Below, piece after piece: positions 51,035-58,752 of a DNA stretch of 64,000 bases. The position numbers and the translations under genes are program-made. Each line of letters starts with the position of its first letter. The first letter of the stretch is position 1. The stretch comes from Glo-17 sp964637835 (GTDB lineage Bacteria > Krumholzibacteriota > Krumholzibacteriia > LZORAL124-64-63): contig CAZWYF010000009.1 in assembly GCA_964637835.1 (NCBI GenBank), positions 28,333 to 92,332 on the forward strand, given 5' to 3'. A model generated the notes under the pieces. That model did not search any database and was not told the DNA's origin. It saw only the letters and a program-made list of their open reading frames with translations.

Positions 51035-53053
51035 CTACATCGGGACGAGCTCGTCCTCGTCCAGGGAGATGACGTCCTCGAGGTCCCCGGGCCGGGGTTG
51101 CGAGGCCTTCGTGGTCTGGCTCCGCGCCGGCGCATCCTGGGACCCGGACCACGGCGGGGCGGCCGCCTTCTGCCTCGGCGCCGCGTCGTGGTGGACCGGC
51201 TGGTGGTGCGAGATGCGCGGCGCGGCGGCACTGGCGCCGTCGCCGCCAACCATGGCCAGCAGCTCGCGAACCATCGCATTCATCTCATCGGCCTGGGCCG
51301 ACAGTTCCTCGCTCGCCGACGCCGACTCCTCGGCGTTGGCCGCGCTGGCCTGGGTGACCGAGTCGATCTGGGTGACGGCCTGGTTGATCTGCTCGATGCC
51401 ATCGGTCTGCTCGTTGCTGGCCGCGGCGATCTGGTCGATGAGGCTGCTGACCTTGCCGGCCACCCCGCTGATGGACTCCAGCGCGTCGCCCACTTCCTTG
51501 CTGATCTGTACGCCATTGTTGGCGTTCTGCACCGACTCCTCGATCATCTCGGCGGTGTTCTTGGCCGCCTCCGCCGACCGCTGCGCCAGGTTGCGCACCT
51601 CCTCGGCCACCACCGCGAAGCCCTTGCCGGCCTCGCCGGCCCGCGCCGCCTCGACCGCGGCGTTCAGCGCCAGCAGGTTGGTCTGGAAGGCGATCTCGTC
51701 GATGGTGCCGATGATCTTGCCCGTCGAGTCGCTGGACTTCTTGATGTCGTCGATGGCCCTGCTCATGCGGGTCATGGCCTCGACGCCCTGATCGGCGCTG
51801 CTCTTGGCGGTGTCGGCGAGCTCGTTGGCGGCGCGCGCGTTGCTGGCGTTCTGCCGCGTCATCGACGACATCTCCTGCACGCTGGCGCCGGTCTCCTCGA
51901 GGGATGCGGCCTGCTCGCTGGCGCCCTCGGCGAGCGACTGGCTCGATGACGACACCTGCACCGCCGCGCTGGCGGTCTGCTCGGCGCCACGGCCGAGGGC
52001 GTTGGCGATGCGGCGCAGCGCGTTGTTGATGTTGCGGCTGATGAGCACGCCGAGCACCAGGGCCGCCACCACGCCGATGATCATGGCGATCAGCGACAGG
52101 GCCTTGATGAAGGTGGCCTGATGATGGGCGGCTTCGATCTCGTGGTGGGCCACGTCGCGGTTGATCTCGACGATCTGGTTCAACAGGGCCACGGCCTGCT
52201 GCTGGGTCTCGGTCACCGGGCCGAGCAGCGCCTGCTCGGCCTGCTGCTGCAGGGCCACGGCGTGGTCGGCCTGATCGCCCAGTTCTGCCAGCGCGGCGAA
52301 CGTCTGCTCGGCTGCCGGCACCATCTGCGCGTCGTAGAGCTGGTAGGCCGCGTCCGTCTCGCCGTCGCGTACCAGTCGCTTCGCCTGGCGCACGGCTTCA
52401 TGGAAGCGATGATGGGGATCTTGGGTCCCGCGGATCGTCCGCGTGAGATCGGCATTGCTGGTCTTGAAGTCCGAGCACCAGGTGCCGAAGTTGCATTCCG
52501 TGTGACTCTCGCCACCCTCGAACAGGTCGCCGGTCTGGAGCATGTCCAGCACCTTGACCTGCAGGGCGTAGTGGTCGCCACGGAAGGCCTGCAGGTCGCT
52601 CTGCAGGACACGGGGCTGCTGGACGCCGAGGTCGTCGAACTCGCGATTCAGTTCGACGGCCCTGGTGTTCTCGACGCGCCAGGCGTTCCATGCGGGGACG
52701 AACTGCTGCCAGACCGCGGCTTCCTCGGGCGTCTGCGGCAGCGGTTCGTAGATCTCCCACGCCTCGGTGTAGCGCTCACGCGCGGCGGCGAGGTTGGCGT
52801 ACTGCCGCTCGCGATCCTCTGGCGACAGGCCGGAGATGGCCAGGGTGCGCATCGTGCCGCGAATATTCTGGGCCTCGCTGTCGATGACGAGCGTCGCGTC
52901 CACGCTGGGCAACCTGACGCCACCGATCTCATCGACGGAATCCTCGCTCTTGACGGCACCGAAGAAGCCCACCAGGCCCAGGCAGAGGGTGATCATCGCC
53001 ACCGACATGAATGACACGAGCAACTTCTTGCCGATGGTCCAAGAGTTCTTCAT
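51035..53053 (-). CDS. Methyl-accepting chemotaxis protein with periplasmic CZB-like zinc motif
   Basis: 672 residues; ATG 53053 behind GAGGAG seven bases upstream on the minus strand. Helix 1 (about 10-34), periplasmic region 35-315, helix 2 (316-338), then HAMP-like and signalling coiled coil. The tip EIAFQTNLLALNAAVEAARAGEAG region is canonical and pairs with cytoplasmic CheA/CheW. The outer region starts as a four-helix-bundle sensor (LPSVDATLVIDSEAQNIRGTM), then shows a CZB-type pattern: His161 (GDHYALQ), HTECNFGTW (Cys187) and DPHHRFHEAV (His214/215, His218). In CZB domains three His and one Cys bind zinc, usually in the cytoplasm. The tail DLEDVISLDEDELVPM is not a CheR/CheB pentapeptide. 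No che or flagellar gene is nearby. Confidence 0.9.
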   Translation of the reverse strand: MKNSWTIGKKLLVSFMSVAMITLCLGLVGFFGAVKSEDSVDEIGGVRLPSVDATLVIDSEAQNIRGTMRTLAISGLSPEDRERQYANLAAARERYTEAWEIYEPLPQTPEEAAVWQQFVPAWNAWRVENTRAVELNREFDDLGVQQPRVLQSDLQAFRGDHYALQVKVLDMLQTGDLFEGGESHTECNFGTWCSDFKTSNADLTRTIRGTQDPHHRFHEAVRQAKRLVRDGETDAAYQLYDAQMVPAAEQTFAALAELGDQADHAVALQQQAEQALLGPVTETQQQAVALLNQIVEINRDVAHHEIEAAHHQATFIKALSLIAMIIGVVAALVLGVLISRNINNALRRIANALGRGAEQTASAAVQVSSSSQSLAEGASEQAASLEETGASVQEMSSMTRQNASNARAANELADTAKSSADQGVEAMTRMSRAIDDIKKSSDSTGKIIGTIDEIAFQTNLLALNAAVEAARAGEAGKGFAVVAEEVRNLAQRSAEAAKNTAEMIEESVQNANNGVQISKEVGDALESISGVAGKVSSLIDQIAAASNEQTDGIEQINQAVTQIDSVTQASAANAEESASASEELSAQADEMNAMVRELLAMVGGDGASAAAPRISHHQPVHHDAAPRQKAAAPPWSGSQDAPARSQTTKASQPRPGDLEDVISLDEDELVPM

Positions 53054-53155
53054 CTTGCGTCTCCTCGAATGTGATCCGTGCTGGCCCGGTCCGCGGGCTC
53101 GAGCATCCAGATCGTGCGTTCCTTGAGGTGGCGCCTGGAATGACAGGAGACTTTC

Positions 53156-53167
53156 CCGACATGTCGG
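53156..53167. promoter_or_regulatory. Perfect 12-base palindrome in chemoreceptor leader
   Basis: CCGACATGTCGG lies about 100 bases before the chemoreceptor start, within its likely leader. A dimeric regulator could bind it; it might also be chance. Confidence 0.3.
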
Positions 53168-53192
53168 AGGGCGCGTCGTTATCCCGGGGATG

Positions 53193-53219
53193 AATTCGAC
53201 ATTTCACCCAGGCGGTTTA
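53193..53219 (-). promoter_or_regulatory. Sigma28 (FliA)-like promoter for the chemoreceptor
   Basis: Read on the minus strand: TAAA (53219-53216), 15 bases, GTCGAATT (53200-53193). The sigma28 consensus is TAAA-N15-GCCGATAA; five of eight -10 positions differ little or match (G, C, G, A plus spacing). Chemoreceptor genes are common sigma28 targets. The rest of 53054-53346 shows no gene but is AT-richer than its surroundings. Confidence 0.35.
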
Positions 53220-53346
53220 GTGTAATCTTCAGAATTCTCGTCGCGGATATCCGTATGTCGCCACGCTTCGGTGGGGTGTCGTCCCGCGCAAGGCGGAGCC
53301 AGAGCGAGGAACCCTGCATCCGGATGCCTGGCAGCAACGGGCCAGA

Positions 53347-54498
53347 TCACCCGTTCGCGGACCCCGGCGAGCTTTCGACGGCTTCGGCGCTGATCACCGC
53401 ACTGACCTCGGCCAGCATGCGCGCGGCATCGAAACGCTGCTCGGCGAGGCGGCGCGCCGCCTCGCCCATCGCCAGGCGCCGGGCGTCATCGGCCAGCAAC
53501 TCGGCGATGGTGGCCGCCAGGACCTCCGGATTCCGGGGCGGGACCACCCGGCCGCTGATCTCCTCGCGGACCGCCAGGCGGGTGCCCGAGACGTCGGTGG
53601 CGACGGCCGGCAGTCCGCAGGCTGCCGCCTCGATCAGGACGCGGGCCATGCCCTCGTTGTCCGAGGACAGCACCAGCAGGTCGGCCGCAGCCATGGCGGC
53701 GGCGATGCCCGCCGCGAACCCCGGCATGAGCACCGTATCGTCGAGACCCAGTAGCCGGCGCTGCCGTTCCAGTTGCGGCCGCAGGAAGCCCTCGCCGAGG
53801 ATCAGCAGTCGCGCCCGCGGCACCCGCCGGTGCAGGGTGGCCATGGCCTGCAACAGATCGGCATGGCCCTTCTGCGGGGTCAGGGAGCCCACGTTGAGCA
53901 GCAGGGGTGCGCCCGCATCCACTCCCAGGCGCTGCCGCACCGCGGTTCCTGACGCGACCGCCGCCGGCTCCCAGCGCGGGCGCCAGGCCTCGAGGTCGAG
54001 GCCGTTGAGCACGATGACGACGCGGTCCGGCCGGATCCAGGGCCGCTGCAGCAACGCGTCTCGGATCTCCGGCGCGTTGACGATCACGCGGTCGACGAGT
54101 CGGAAGATCAGCCGGCGCTTGAGGTCCTGTCGCGGTACCAGACGCAGGCCCAGGCGCATGATCACGCGCGGCCGTGGCCAGCCGACGCAGCGGGCGGCCA
54201 GGCTGCCGAGGAGGGCCTCGCGCCAGCGGGTGACCAGGACCGTCTCGGCCCGATGCCGGGCGATCTCCCGGCGCAGACGCCAGAAGCCCGGCAGGTCGCC
54301 ATCACCGCGCAGATGGATCCAGCCGGGATCCAGCCCGGCGGCGCGTGCCGGGCCAGCGACCACCTCGCTGCTGCAGAGGAACCGCACGCGCGCACCCTGC
54401 GCAGCCAGACCCGCCGCCACCTGCACCGCCCAGTACTCGTTGCCGCCCCAGCTGCGGCTGGTGTTGACGACGACCAGACGGTGCCCGCTGATCGTCAC
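53347..54498 (-). CDS. GT4-family glycosyltransferase
   Basis: 383 residues, GTG 54498 with GGAG very close; the start overlaps the stop of a small upstream ORF, so translation may be coupled. Two Rossmann-like halves (GT-B fold): N-terminal VVVNTSRSWGGNEYWAVQVAAGL with the donor/acceptor glycine loop, and C-terminal LLLNVGSLTPQKGHADLLQA, ARLLILGEGF, and the E-x7-E motif in DNEGMARVLIEAAACGLP followed by ATDVSG. Such enzymes transfer sugars from nucleotide donors to lipid-linked or polysaccharide acceptors at the inner face of the membrane. The acceptor is unknown; no polysaccharide cluster surrounds it. The chemoreceptor lies downstream on the same strand. Confidence 0.87.
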   Translation of the reverse strand: MTISGHRLVVVNTSRSWGGNEYWAVQVAAGLAAQGARVRFLCSSEVVAGPARAAGLDPGWIHLRGDGDLPGFWRLRREIARHRAETVLVTRWREALLGSLAARCVGWPRPRVIMRLGLRLVPRQDLKRRLIFRLVDRVIVNAPEIRDALLQRPWIRPDRVVIVLNGLDLEAWRPRWEPAAVASGTAVRQRLGVDAGAPLLLNVGSLTPQKGHADLLQAMATLHRRVPRARLLILGEGFLRPQLERQRRLLGLDDTVLMPGFAAGIAAAMAAADLLVLSSDNEGMARVLIEAAACGLPAVATDVSGTRLAVREEISGRVVPPRNPEVLAATIAELLADDARRLAMGEAARRLAEQRFDAARMLAEVSAVISAEAVESSPGSANG

Positions 54499-54653
54499 TG
54501 CTCCTGGCCCCCGAACGGGAGATCGGAGAGATCGGCGCAGAGGCCGCCGGCCAGCAGAAAAAGCTTCCCGATGCTCGGCTCGACTCGCATCCAGCCTCGA
54601 ATTCCTTCCCGCTCGGCGCTCGACCCGGTGGCGTCACGCGAGGTGTCGGCCAC
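54495..54653 (-). CDS. Possible 52-residue small protein upstream of the GT4 gene
   Basis: GTG at 54653 opens a 52-codon frame whose TGA (54497-54495) overlaps the GTG of the glycosyltransferase. It begins three bases after the stop of another small frame. Most third positions are G or C, as in real genes here. The product starts with a polar part and ends with a hydrophobic stretch KLFLLAGGLCADLSDLPF. No family is recognised and there is no strong ribosome site. The tiling is the main reason to list it; chance is possible. Confidence 0.33.
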   Translation of the reverse strand: MADTSRDATGSSAEREGIRGWMRVEPSIGKLFLLAGGLCADLSDLPFGGQEQ

Positions 54654-54656
54654 TGC

Positions 54657-54848
54657 TCAGGCCACCGTGCCCGCGTGGCCCGCGCCACGGCGTTCCACCA
54701 CCTCGGCGACGAAGATGGACTCCAGTTCGTCCATCTTGCGGCTCAGCTCGGAGCACTCCGCCACGCGGGCACGGCCAGCGGCGCCATGGGCGCCCCAGCC
54801 GGTGAGTTCGGTGGCGAACAGCAGTTCCACGCCATCCTCTCGGTGCAT
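54657..54848 (-). CDS. Possible 63-residue small protein, first of the minus-strand set
   Basis: From ATG 54848 (an in-frame TTG at 54920 would add 24 residues) to TGA 54657. About 84% of third codon positions are G or C, close to established genes. The product reads HREDGVELLFATELTGWG, then a helix SELSRKMDELESIFVAEVVERRG. No ribosome site or known family. It tiles head-to-tail with the 52-residue frame and the glycosyltransferase, which suggests an operon. The remaining 54921-55069 shows only a weak TAGGGT element before the nitroreductase gene. Confidence 0.33.
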   Translation of the reverse strand: MHREDGVELLFATELTGWGAHGAAGRARVAECSELSRKMDELESIFVAEVVERRGAGHAGTVA

Positions 54849-55069
54849 CGCGATCCGGACCAGAAGGACGATACGCCCCGTCCGCAGCGCGGGCGGTGCA
54901 TCGTGATCGTGACGCCGCAATGATATGGGCTGCCAGGCCGCGATTCCAACTCCACTTGATCGCCGGCTTCCGGGGTCGGTCCGGGTGGTGGCCTGGATGT
55001 GCGGCTGGTGGTGGGCACGGTTAGGGTGGGGACACCGCCCGTGTCCACCGTCTGCCGGGAGGTCGTCCC

Positions 55070-55741
55070 ATGCGAATCCTGATGCTCTCGTTGCCCCTGA
55101 TCGCGCTGGCCGGCGCTGGGCTGTCCGCCGGGGGCGCGGCCGACTCGCCCCGGCCGCTGCCGAAGCCGCAGCTCGGCGGGGAGGTCTCCGTGGAAGCTGC
55201 GCTGCAGCAGCGCCGGTCGGTCCGCCAGTACGCCGACGGCGCCCTCGAACTCGCCCGGGTGTCCCAGCTGCTGTGGGCCGCCCAGGGTGTGACCCACCCC
55301 GACGGCTATCGTACCGCACCCTCGGCCGGCGCCCTCTATCCCCTCGAGCTGTACCTGGTGGCCGGCGAGGTGGCCGATCTGCCGGCGGGCGTGTACCGCT
55401 ACCGTCCGCGGGATCACGACCTCGTTCCCGTCGCGCCGGACGACGTCCGCCAGCCGCTGGCCGCGGCGGCCCTGCGGCAGGCCTGGATCGCCGACGCTCC
55501 GGCGGTCCTGGTCATCGCCGGCGTCCGCGAACGCACCGCACGCAAGTACGGCGCCCGGGCCGAGCGGTACGTCCACATGGAAGTGGGCCACGCCGCCCAG
55601 AACGTCTATCTGCAGGCCGAGGCTGACGGCCTGGCCACCGCCATGGTGGGCGCCTTCGACGGCCCGCGCCTGCAGGAGGTCCTGGGCCTGCCGGCGGATC
55701 ACGAGCCCCTGGCCGTGCTGCCGCTGGGGCGGCCGCGCTGA
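55070..55741 (+). CDS. Secreted SagB-type nitroreductase family protein
   Basis: 223 residues; ATG 55070 with GGGAGG eight bases upstream. An N-terminal signal peptide (MRILMLSLPLIALAGAGLSAGG) is unusual for this flavin family. The nitroreductase core follows: QQRRSVRQYADG (FMN phosphate contact), LLWAAQGVTHPDGYRTAPSAGALYPLE, GVYRYRPRDHDL, EVGHAAQNVYLQAEADGL and a C-terminal LPLGRPR. The TAPSAGALYPLE block is typical of the SagB/ThcOx group, whose best-known members oxidise azolines in peptide natural products; many others, including free-standing periplasmic ones, have unknown substrates. No cyclodehydratase or precursor peptide gene is in the window, so a toxin-type pathway is not indicated. 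Confidence 0.85.
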   Translation: MRILMLSLPLIALAGAGLSAGGAADSPRPLPKPQLGGEVSVEAALQQRRSVRQYADGALELARVSQLLWAAQGVTHPDGYRTAPSAGALYPLELYLVAGEVADLPAGVYRYRPRDHDLVPVAPDDVRQPLAAAALRQAWIADAPAVLVIAGVRERTARKYGARAERYVHMEVGHAAQNVYLQAEADGLATAMVGAFDGPRLQEVLGLPADHEPLAVLPLGRPR

Positions 55742-55846
55742 GGGGACCGCGCCGTGTGGCCACTTCGTCTTGCGCCGGAACCTCATTCAGATCGTGCGAA
55801 CGTGCGGGGGCATGACCAATCGCACCGATGCGGTTCTGGGATGCTG

Positions 55847-55864
55847 CCGCAGCTTCGACTGCGG
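55847..55864 (+). terminator. Small hairpin with UUCG-type loop after nitroreductase gene
   Basis: CCGCAG (55847-55852) pairs with CTGCGG (55859-55864) around CTTCGA. It stands between the nitroreductase stop and the hsp20 start. It may be a terminator or part of the hsp20 leader; no CIRCE element was found. Confidence 0.35.
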
Positions 55865-55979
55865 TCTCCTCCCATGGCGCTGCTGGCCGCCCCGCCAGAG
55901 AATAACGAGCGATGCCCACGAGGATCCGCACCGGAACTGTACGGCGACTGCGAAGCAGTCAAGACGAGGAGGGATGATC

Positions 55980-56417
55980 ATGGCACATCTTCCGATTCGG
56001 GGACGGCGACAGCTGGACGACGCCTTCGCTCCGATGGAGCGGTTGATGGGACAATTCCTGGCGCCCTGGTGGGGTGGGGTGCCGGCGGAGGAGATCTCTG
56101 CCGGCGGTTATCCGACCGACATCCGGGAGGAGGATGGCAAGCTCATCGTCGATGCCGAGCTGCCAGGCTTCAAGCGGGAGGAGGTCAACATCAGCATCGA
56201 CAAGGGGGTCCTGAACATCCGCGCGGAACGTTCCCACGAGGAGCCGCGCGGCACCAGTCACCTCAACGAGCGACGCTACACGCGGGTCGACCGGTCCTTC
56301 CGGCTGCCGGCCAACGTGGACGAGTCGAAGGTGAGCGCGAAGCTCGATCACGGTGTACTGCACGTCGAATTGCCGGAAACGGCCGAGTCGACCGGCAAGC
56401 GCATCGAGATCGAGTGA
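55980..56417 (+). CDS. Small heat-shock protein, Hsp20/alpha-crystallin family
   Basis: 145 residues. Of two close ATGs (55974 and 55980), the second has the correct seven-base distance from AGGAGG. A short N-terminal arm with FAPMERLMGQFLAPWW precedes the alpha-crystallin domain: PTDIREEDGKLIVDAELPGFKREEVNISIDKGVL in overlapping strands, RRYTRVDRSFRLPANVDESKVSA and the typical C-terminal HGVLHVELPE. The final IEI matches the I-x-I motif that docks subunits in the oligomer. It holds unfolding proteins in a refoldable state in the cytoplasm. The gene stands alone and converges with the DUF4197 gene. Confidence 0.94.
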   Translation: MAHLPIRGRRQLDDAFAPMERLMGQFLAPWWGGVPAEEISAGGYPTDIREEDGKLIVDAELPGFKREEVNISIDKGVLNIRAERSHEEPRGTSHLNERRYTRVDRSFRLPANVDESKVSAKLDHGVLHVELPETAESTGKRIEIE

Positions 56418-56421
56418 CCGT

Positions 56422-56435
56422 GGCGACCGCTCGCC
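56422..56435. terminator. Short hairpin between convergent hsp20 and DUF4197 genes
   Basis: GGCGA-CCGC-TCGCC (56422-56435), enclosed by GTGAC and GTCAC. The two stops are only 26 bases apart, so the hairpin would serve both directions. Confidence 0.4.
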
Positions 56436-56443
56436 GGCGGCCG

Positions 56444-57175
56444 TCACGACGCGCCGAACACCCGCTGCAGCAGCCGCGTGGTGCGGGCGAGGGGATCCTC
56501 GCGGATCTGCCGCTCCTCGGCCGCGAGCACCGTGAACAGGCCGTCGAGGGCGGCGTCGGTGACGTGGCCGACCAGGTCGAGGTCGGGCGGCTCGACCAGG
56601 GGCAGCGCTTCCAGGCGGGCGACCAGGGATTCGTAGTCCTCGTAGCCGCCGACGGTTCGCAGCCGGGCCTCGACGATGGGGCGGTAGCGCGCGGTGAGCG
56701 TGGTGGCCGTCCGGGCGCGGAAGTACTCGGTGGCGGCGGTGTCGTGGCCACGGAGGATGGACCAGGCATCGGCGATGGTCATGCTCGCGATGACGTCGGT
56801 GAACACGTCGACGGCCTCGCCGGCGGCCTGCTCTGCGGCGCGGTTCATGGCCACCTGCAGCTCGTCCACCTTCGCGCCCAGGCCCACGCGCCGCAGCGTG
56901 CCCGTCACGTCCTGCAACTCCTCCGGCAGCAGGATCCGCCGCGCCTCGCTGCCCAGGTACCCGTCCGGCGCGCCGACCTGGTCGGCCGCCCGCTCGGTCC
57001 CCACGGCGAGGGCCTGCTCGAGCCCGCGCGCCACCGTCGCCTCGTCCAGCGGCGCCTCGCCCCCGAGCACGCCCTCGAGATCGAGGTCCTCCATCCCCGC
57101 GCACCCGGCCAGCGCCATCAGGATGCTCGCGGCGATTCCCATCGCCGCCATCCGCCTGGTTCCTCGCACGTCCAT
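56444..57175 (-). CDS. DUF4197 lipoprotein
   Basis: 243 residues from ATG 57175; AGGAGG lies only two bases before it, and a second ATG eight codons on would also give a signal peptide. N-terminal RGTRRMAAMGIAASILMALAGC is a lipoprotein signal with lipobox LAGC. The mature part is helical with the DUF4197 pattern: ATVARGLEQALAVGTERAADQVG, GYLGSEARRILLPEELQ, AEQAAGEAVDVFTDVIASMTIADAWSILRG in parts, YFRARTATTLTARYRPIVEARL and a final DGLFTVLAAEERQIREDPLARTTRLL. Function of the family is unknown. It is monocistronic. Confidence 0.85.
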   Translation of the reverse strand: MDVRGTRRMAAMGIAASILMALAGCAGMEDLDLEGVLGGEAPLDEATVARGLEQALAVGTERAADQVGAPDGYLGSEARRILLPEELQDVTGTLRRVGLGAKVDELQVAMNRAAEQAAGEAVDVFTDVIASMTIADAWSILRGHDTAATEYFRARTATTLTARYRPIVEARLRTVGGYEDYESLVARLEALPLVEPPDLDLVGHVTDAALDGLFTVLAAEERQIREDPLARTTRLLQRVFGAS

Positions 57176-57402
57176 GCCTCCTCGCCGACGACCTCGCCGC
57201 CGGCCATCGCGGTGGGAACGGGCCCGGGGCCCGGGGGGCGGGACCGGATCCGGCCCGGAAGAATCGCAAGATGGGGCCGATCGGCGGGCATCGCCAACCG
57301 GACGGACGCTCGGCGGGCCGGCCGTGAGGGTTCCACCGCGGCCCGCGGTGCGGTACCCTCGCCGTGCGCAGCAGCCGCTGGACCCCGACGGAAGGCATCC
57401 CC

Positions 57403-58323
57403 ATGGCCGAGGTCGTCCTGCTCGACGGGGGCATGGGCCAGGAGCTCATGGCCCGTTCCCAGCAATCGCCGTCGCCGCTGTGGTCGGCGCAGGTCCTGCT
57501 CGAGGAGCCGGAGCTGGTGGCGGCCGCCCACCGCGCCTTCCTGGAGGCGGGCGCCACGGTGATCACGCTCAACGCCTACTCGGCCACGCCCGAGCGGCTG
57601 GCCCGCGCGGGGCGGGAGGATCTGTTCGAGCCGCTGCAGGCGCGAGCGGTGGAGCTGGCGCGGCGGGCGCGCGACGCGGTGCTCGCCGGGCGCGGTCAGG
57701 CCGCGACCCCGATCGCCATCGCCGGCTGCCTGCCGCCCCTGGTGGCCAGCTACCGGCCGGACCTCTCGCCGGCCCCGGACCAGGCGCTGGCCGCGTACCG
57801 GCGGATCGTCGCCGCGCAGGCCGACGGGGTGGATCTCTTCCTCGCCGAGACCCTCGCGAGCATCGCCGAGGTGGTGGCCGCGGCCACCGCCGCCCGCGAG
57901 TCCGGCAAGCCGGTCTGGGTGGCGCTGACCCTGGACGACGACGCGGCGGGCGTCCTGCGCAGCGGCGAGCCCGTGGCCGACGCCCTGGCCGCCCTGGCCG
58001 ACCTGGGCGTCGACGCGCGGCTCTTGAACTGCTCGCGGCCGGAGACCATCGACGCGGCATGGGACGCCTTCGCCGCGCCGCCGGGGACCTGCGGCGCCTA
58101 CGCCAATGGTTTCACCTCGGTCACCGCCCTGGTCCCGGGCGGGACGGTGGACAGCCTCGAGGCCCGCCGCGACCTGACGCCCGCCGCCCACGCCGAGGTG
58201 GCGCTGAGCTGGGTGGCGCGGGGGGCGAGGATCGTCGGCGGCTGCTGCGAGGTGGGGCCGGAGCACATCCGGGTGCTGGCCGCCGGGCTGCGCGCGGCCG
58301 GGCACACCGTGGTGGCCCCCTGA
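57403..58323 (+). CDS. Homocysteine S-methyltransferase family protein
   Basis: 306 residues from ATG 57403 (GAAGG seven bases before); the GTG at 57364 lacks a site. A TIM barrel with the three zinc-binding cysteines of the family: LLNCS in the seventh strand region and GGCCEVGPEHI near the end. VVLLDGGMGQELM at the N terminus and GATVITLNAYSATP are typical. Members move a methyl group from S-methylmethionine or betaine to homocysteine, making methionine. The short form without cobalamin domains points to an MmuM/YagD-like role; the donor is not determined. The lactate module follows downstream after a 31-base repeat. Confidence 0.9.
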   Translation: MAEVVLLDGGMGQELMARSQQSPSPLWSAQVLLEEPELVAAAHRAFLEAGATVITLNAYSATPERLARAGREDLFEPLQARAVELARRARDAVLAGRGQAATPIAIAGCLPPLVASYRPDLSPAPDQALAAYRRIVAAQADGVDLFLAETLASIAEVVAAATAARESGKPVWVALTLDDDAAGVLRSGEPVADALAALADLGVDARLLNCSRPETIDAAWDAFAAPPGTCGAYANGFTSVTALVPGGTVDSLEARRDLTPAAHAEVALSWVARGARIVGGCCEVGPEHIRVLAAGLRAAGHTVVAP

Positions 58324-58354
58324 TGCACGGGCTCCGCGTGGCGCCGCCGGGATC

Positions 58355-58385
58355 CTCCTGAACGATGTGTCCAGCACTGGCGCAC
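58355..58385. repeat. 31-base repeat, copy 1 (upstream of lactate module)
   Basis: Matches 63409-63439 at 28 of 31 positions in the same orientation; weaker similarity continues for another 18 bases. The centre is CCAGC(A/G)CTGG. It starts 31 bases after the stop of the methyltransferase. Confidence 0.7.
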
Positions 58386-58593
58386 ACTTCCGTCAGATCC
58401 GCCGCACGACCTGGTTCGCGGCTCGGGCTCCGGCGAATCGCGGGGGAACATTTGGGACCCATAAGCTAATGGAAAACAGTAGTTTGCGTCGATTTGCACC
58501 CCCGGGGGATGGTCTTGAAATCGGCGTATCGTTTCTGGTGCGCCTGACGCGGTCCGCCCCACCACCAGCCCGGACCGGGTGAGGGGCCTCCGG

Positions 58594-58623
58594 TTGCGGC
58601 CTCCGATGAGCGTGTGGTAGAGT
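58594..58623 (+). promoter_or_regulatory. Promoter candidate of the lactate module
   Basis: TTGCGG (58594-58599), 18-base spacer, TAGAGT (58618-58623). An AAAAAAGGG follows; the predicted start codon is about 130 bases downstream. Confidence 0.4.
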
Positions 58624-58752
58624 GAGAAAAAAGGGATGGAACCAGTCCCTGACCGCCCGGCCGCACGAGCGCCCCGCCGCCCGACCGCCCGGCCGCCAGA
58701 CCGCCCGGCCGCCCGCGGCCACCGCGTCGTGACGGACGAAAGGACGCGTCCC

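Larger units (their letters stand above)
58324..58752. other. Intergenic region before lldP (repeat, AT-rich patch, promoter, short tandem repeat)
   Basis: Holds the first copy of the 31-base repeat (58355-58385), an AT-rich patch at about 58450-58490 that contrasts with the genome, an inverted repeat CGATTT...AAATCG (58490-58495 and 58518-58523), the promoter at 58594 and three GACCGCCCGGCCGCC-type units at 58658-58715. No gene is supported. Confidence 0.6.

Noticed and set aside
55070..55741. Thiazole/oxazole-modified peptide cluster suggested by the SagB-type enzyme
   Set aside because: No cyclodehydratase (YcaO), E1-like or precursor peptide gene is in the neighbourhood.
55742..55979. 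CIRCE or ROSE-type heat-shock element before hsp20
   Set aside because: No TTAGCACTC-N9-GAGTGCTAA, and only a weak long-range match to the ribosome site; the visible hairpin is better read as a terminator.
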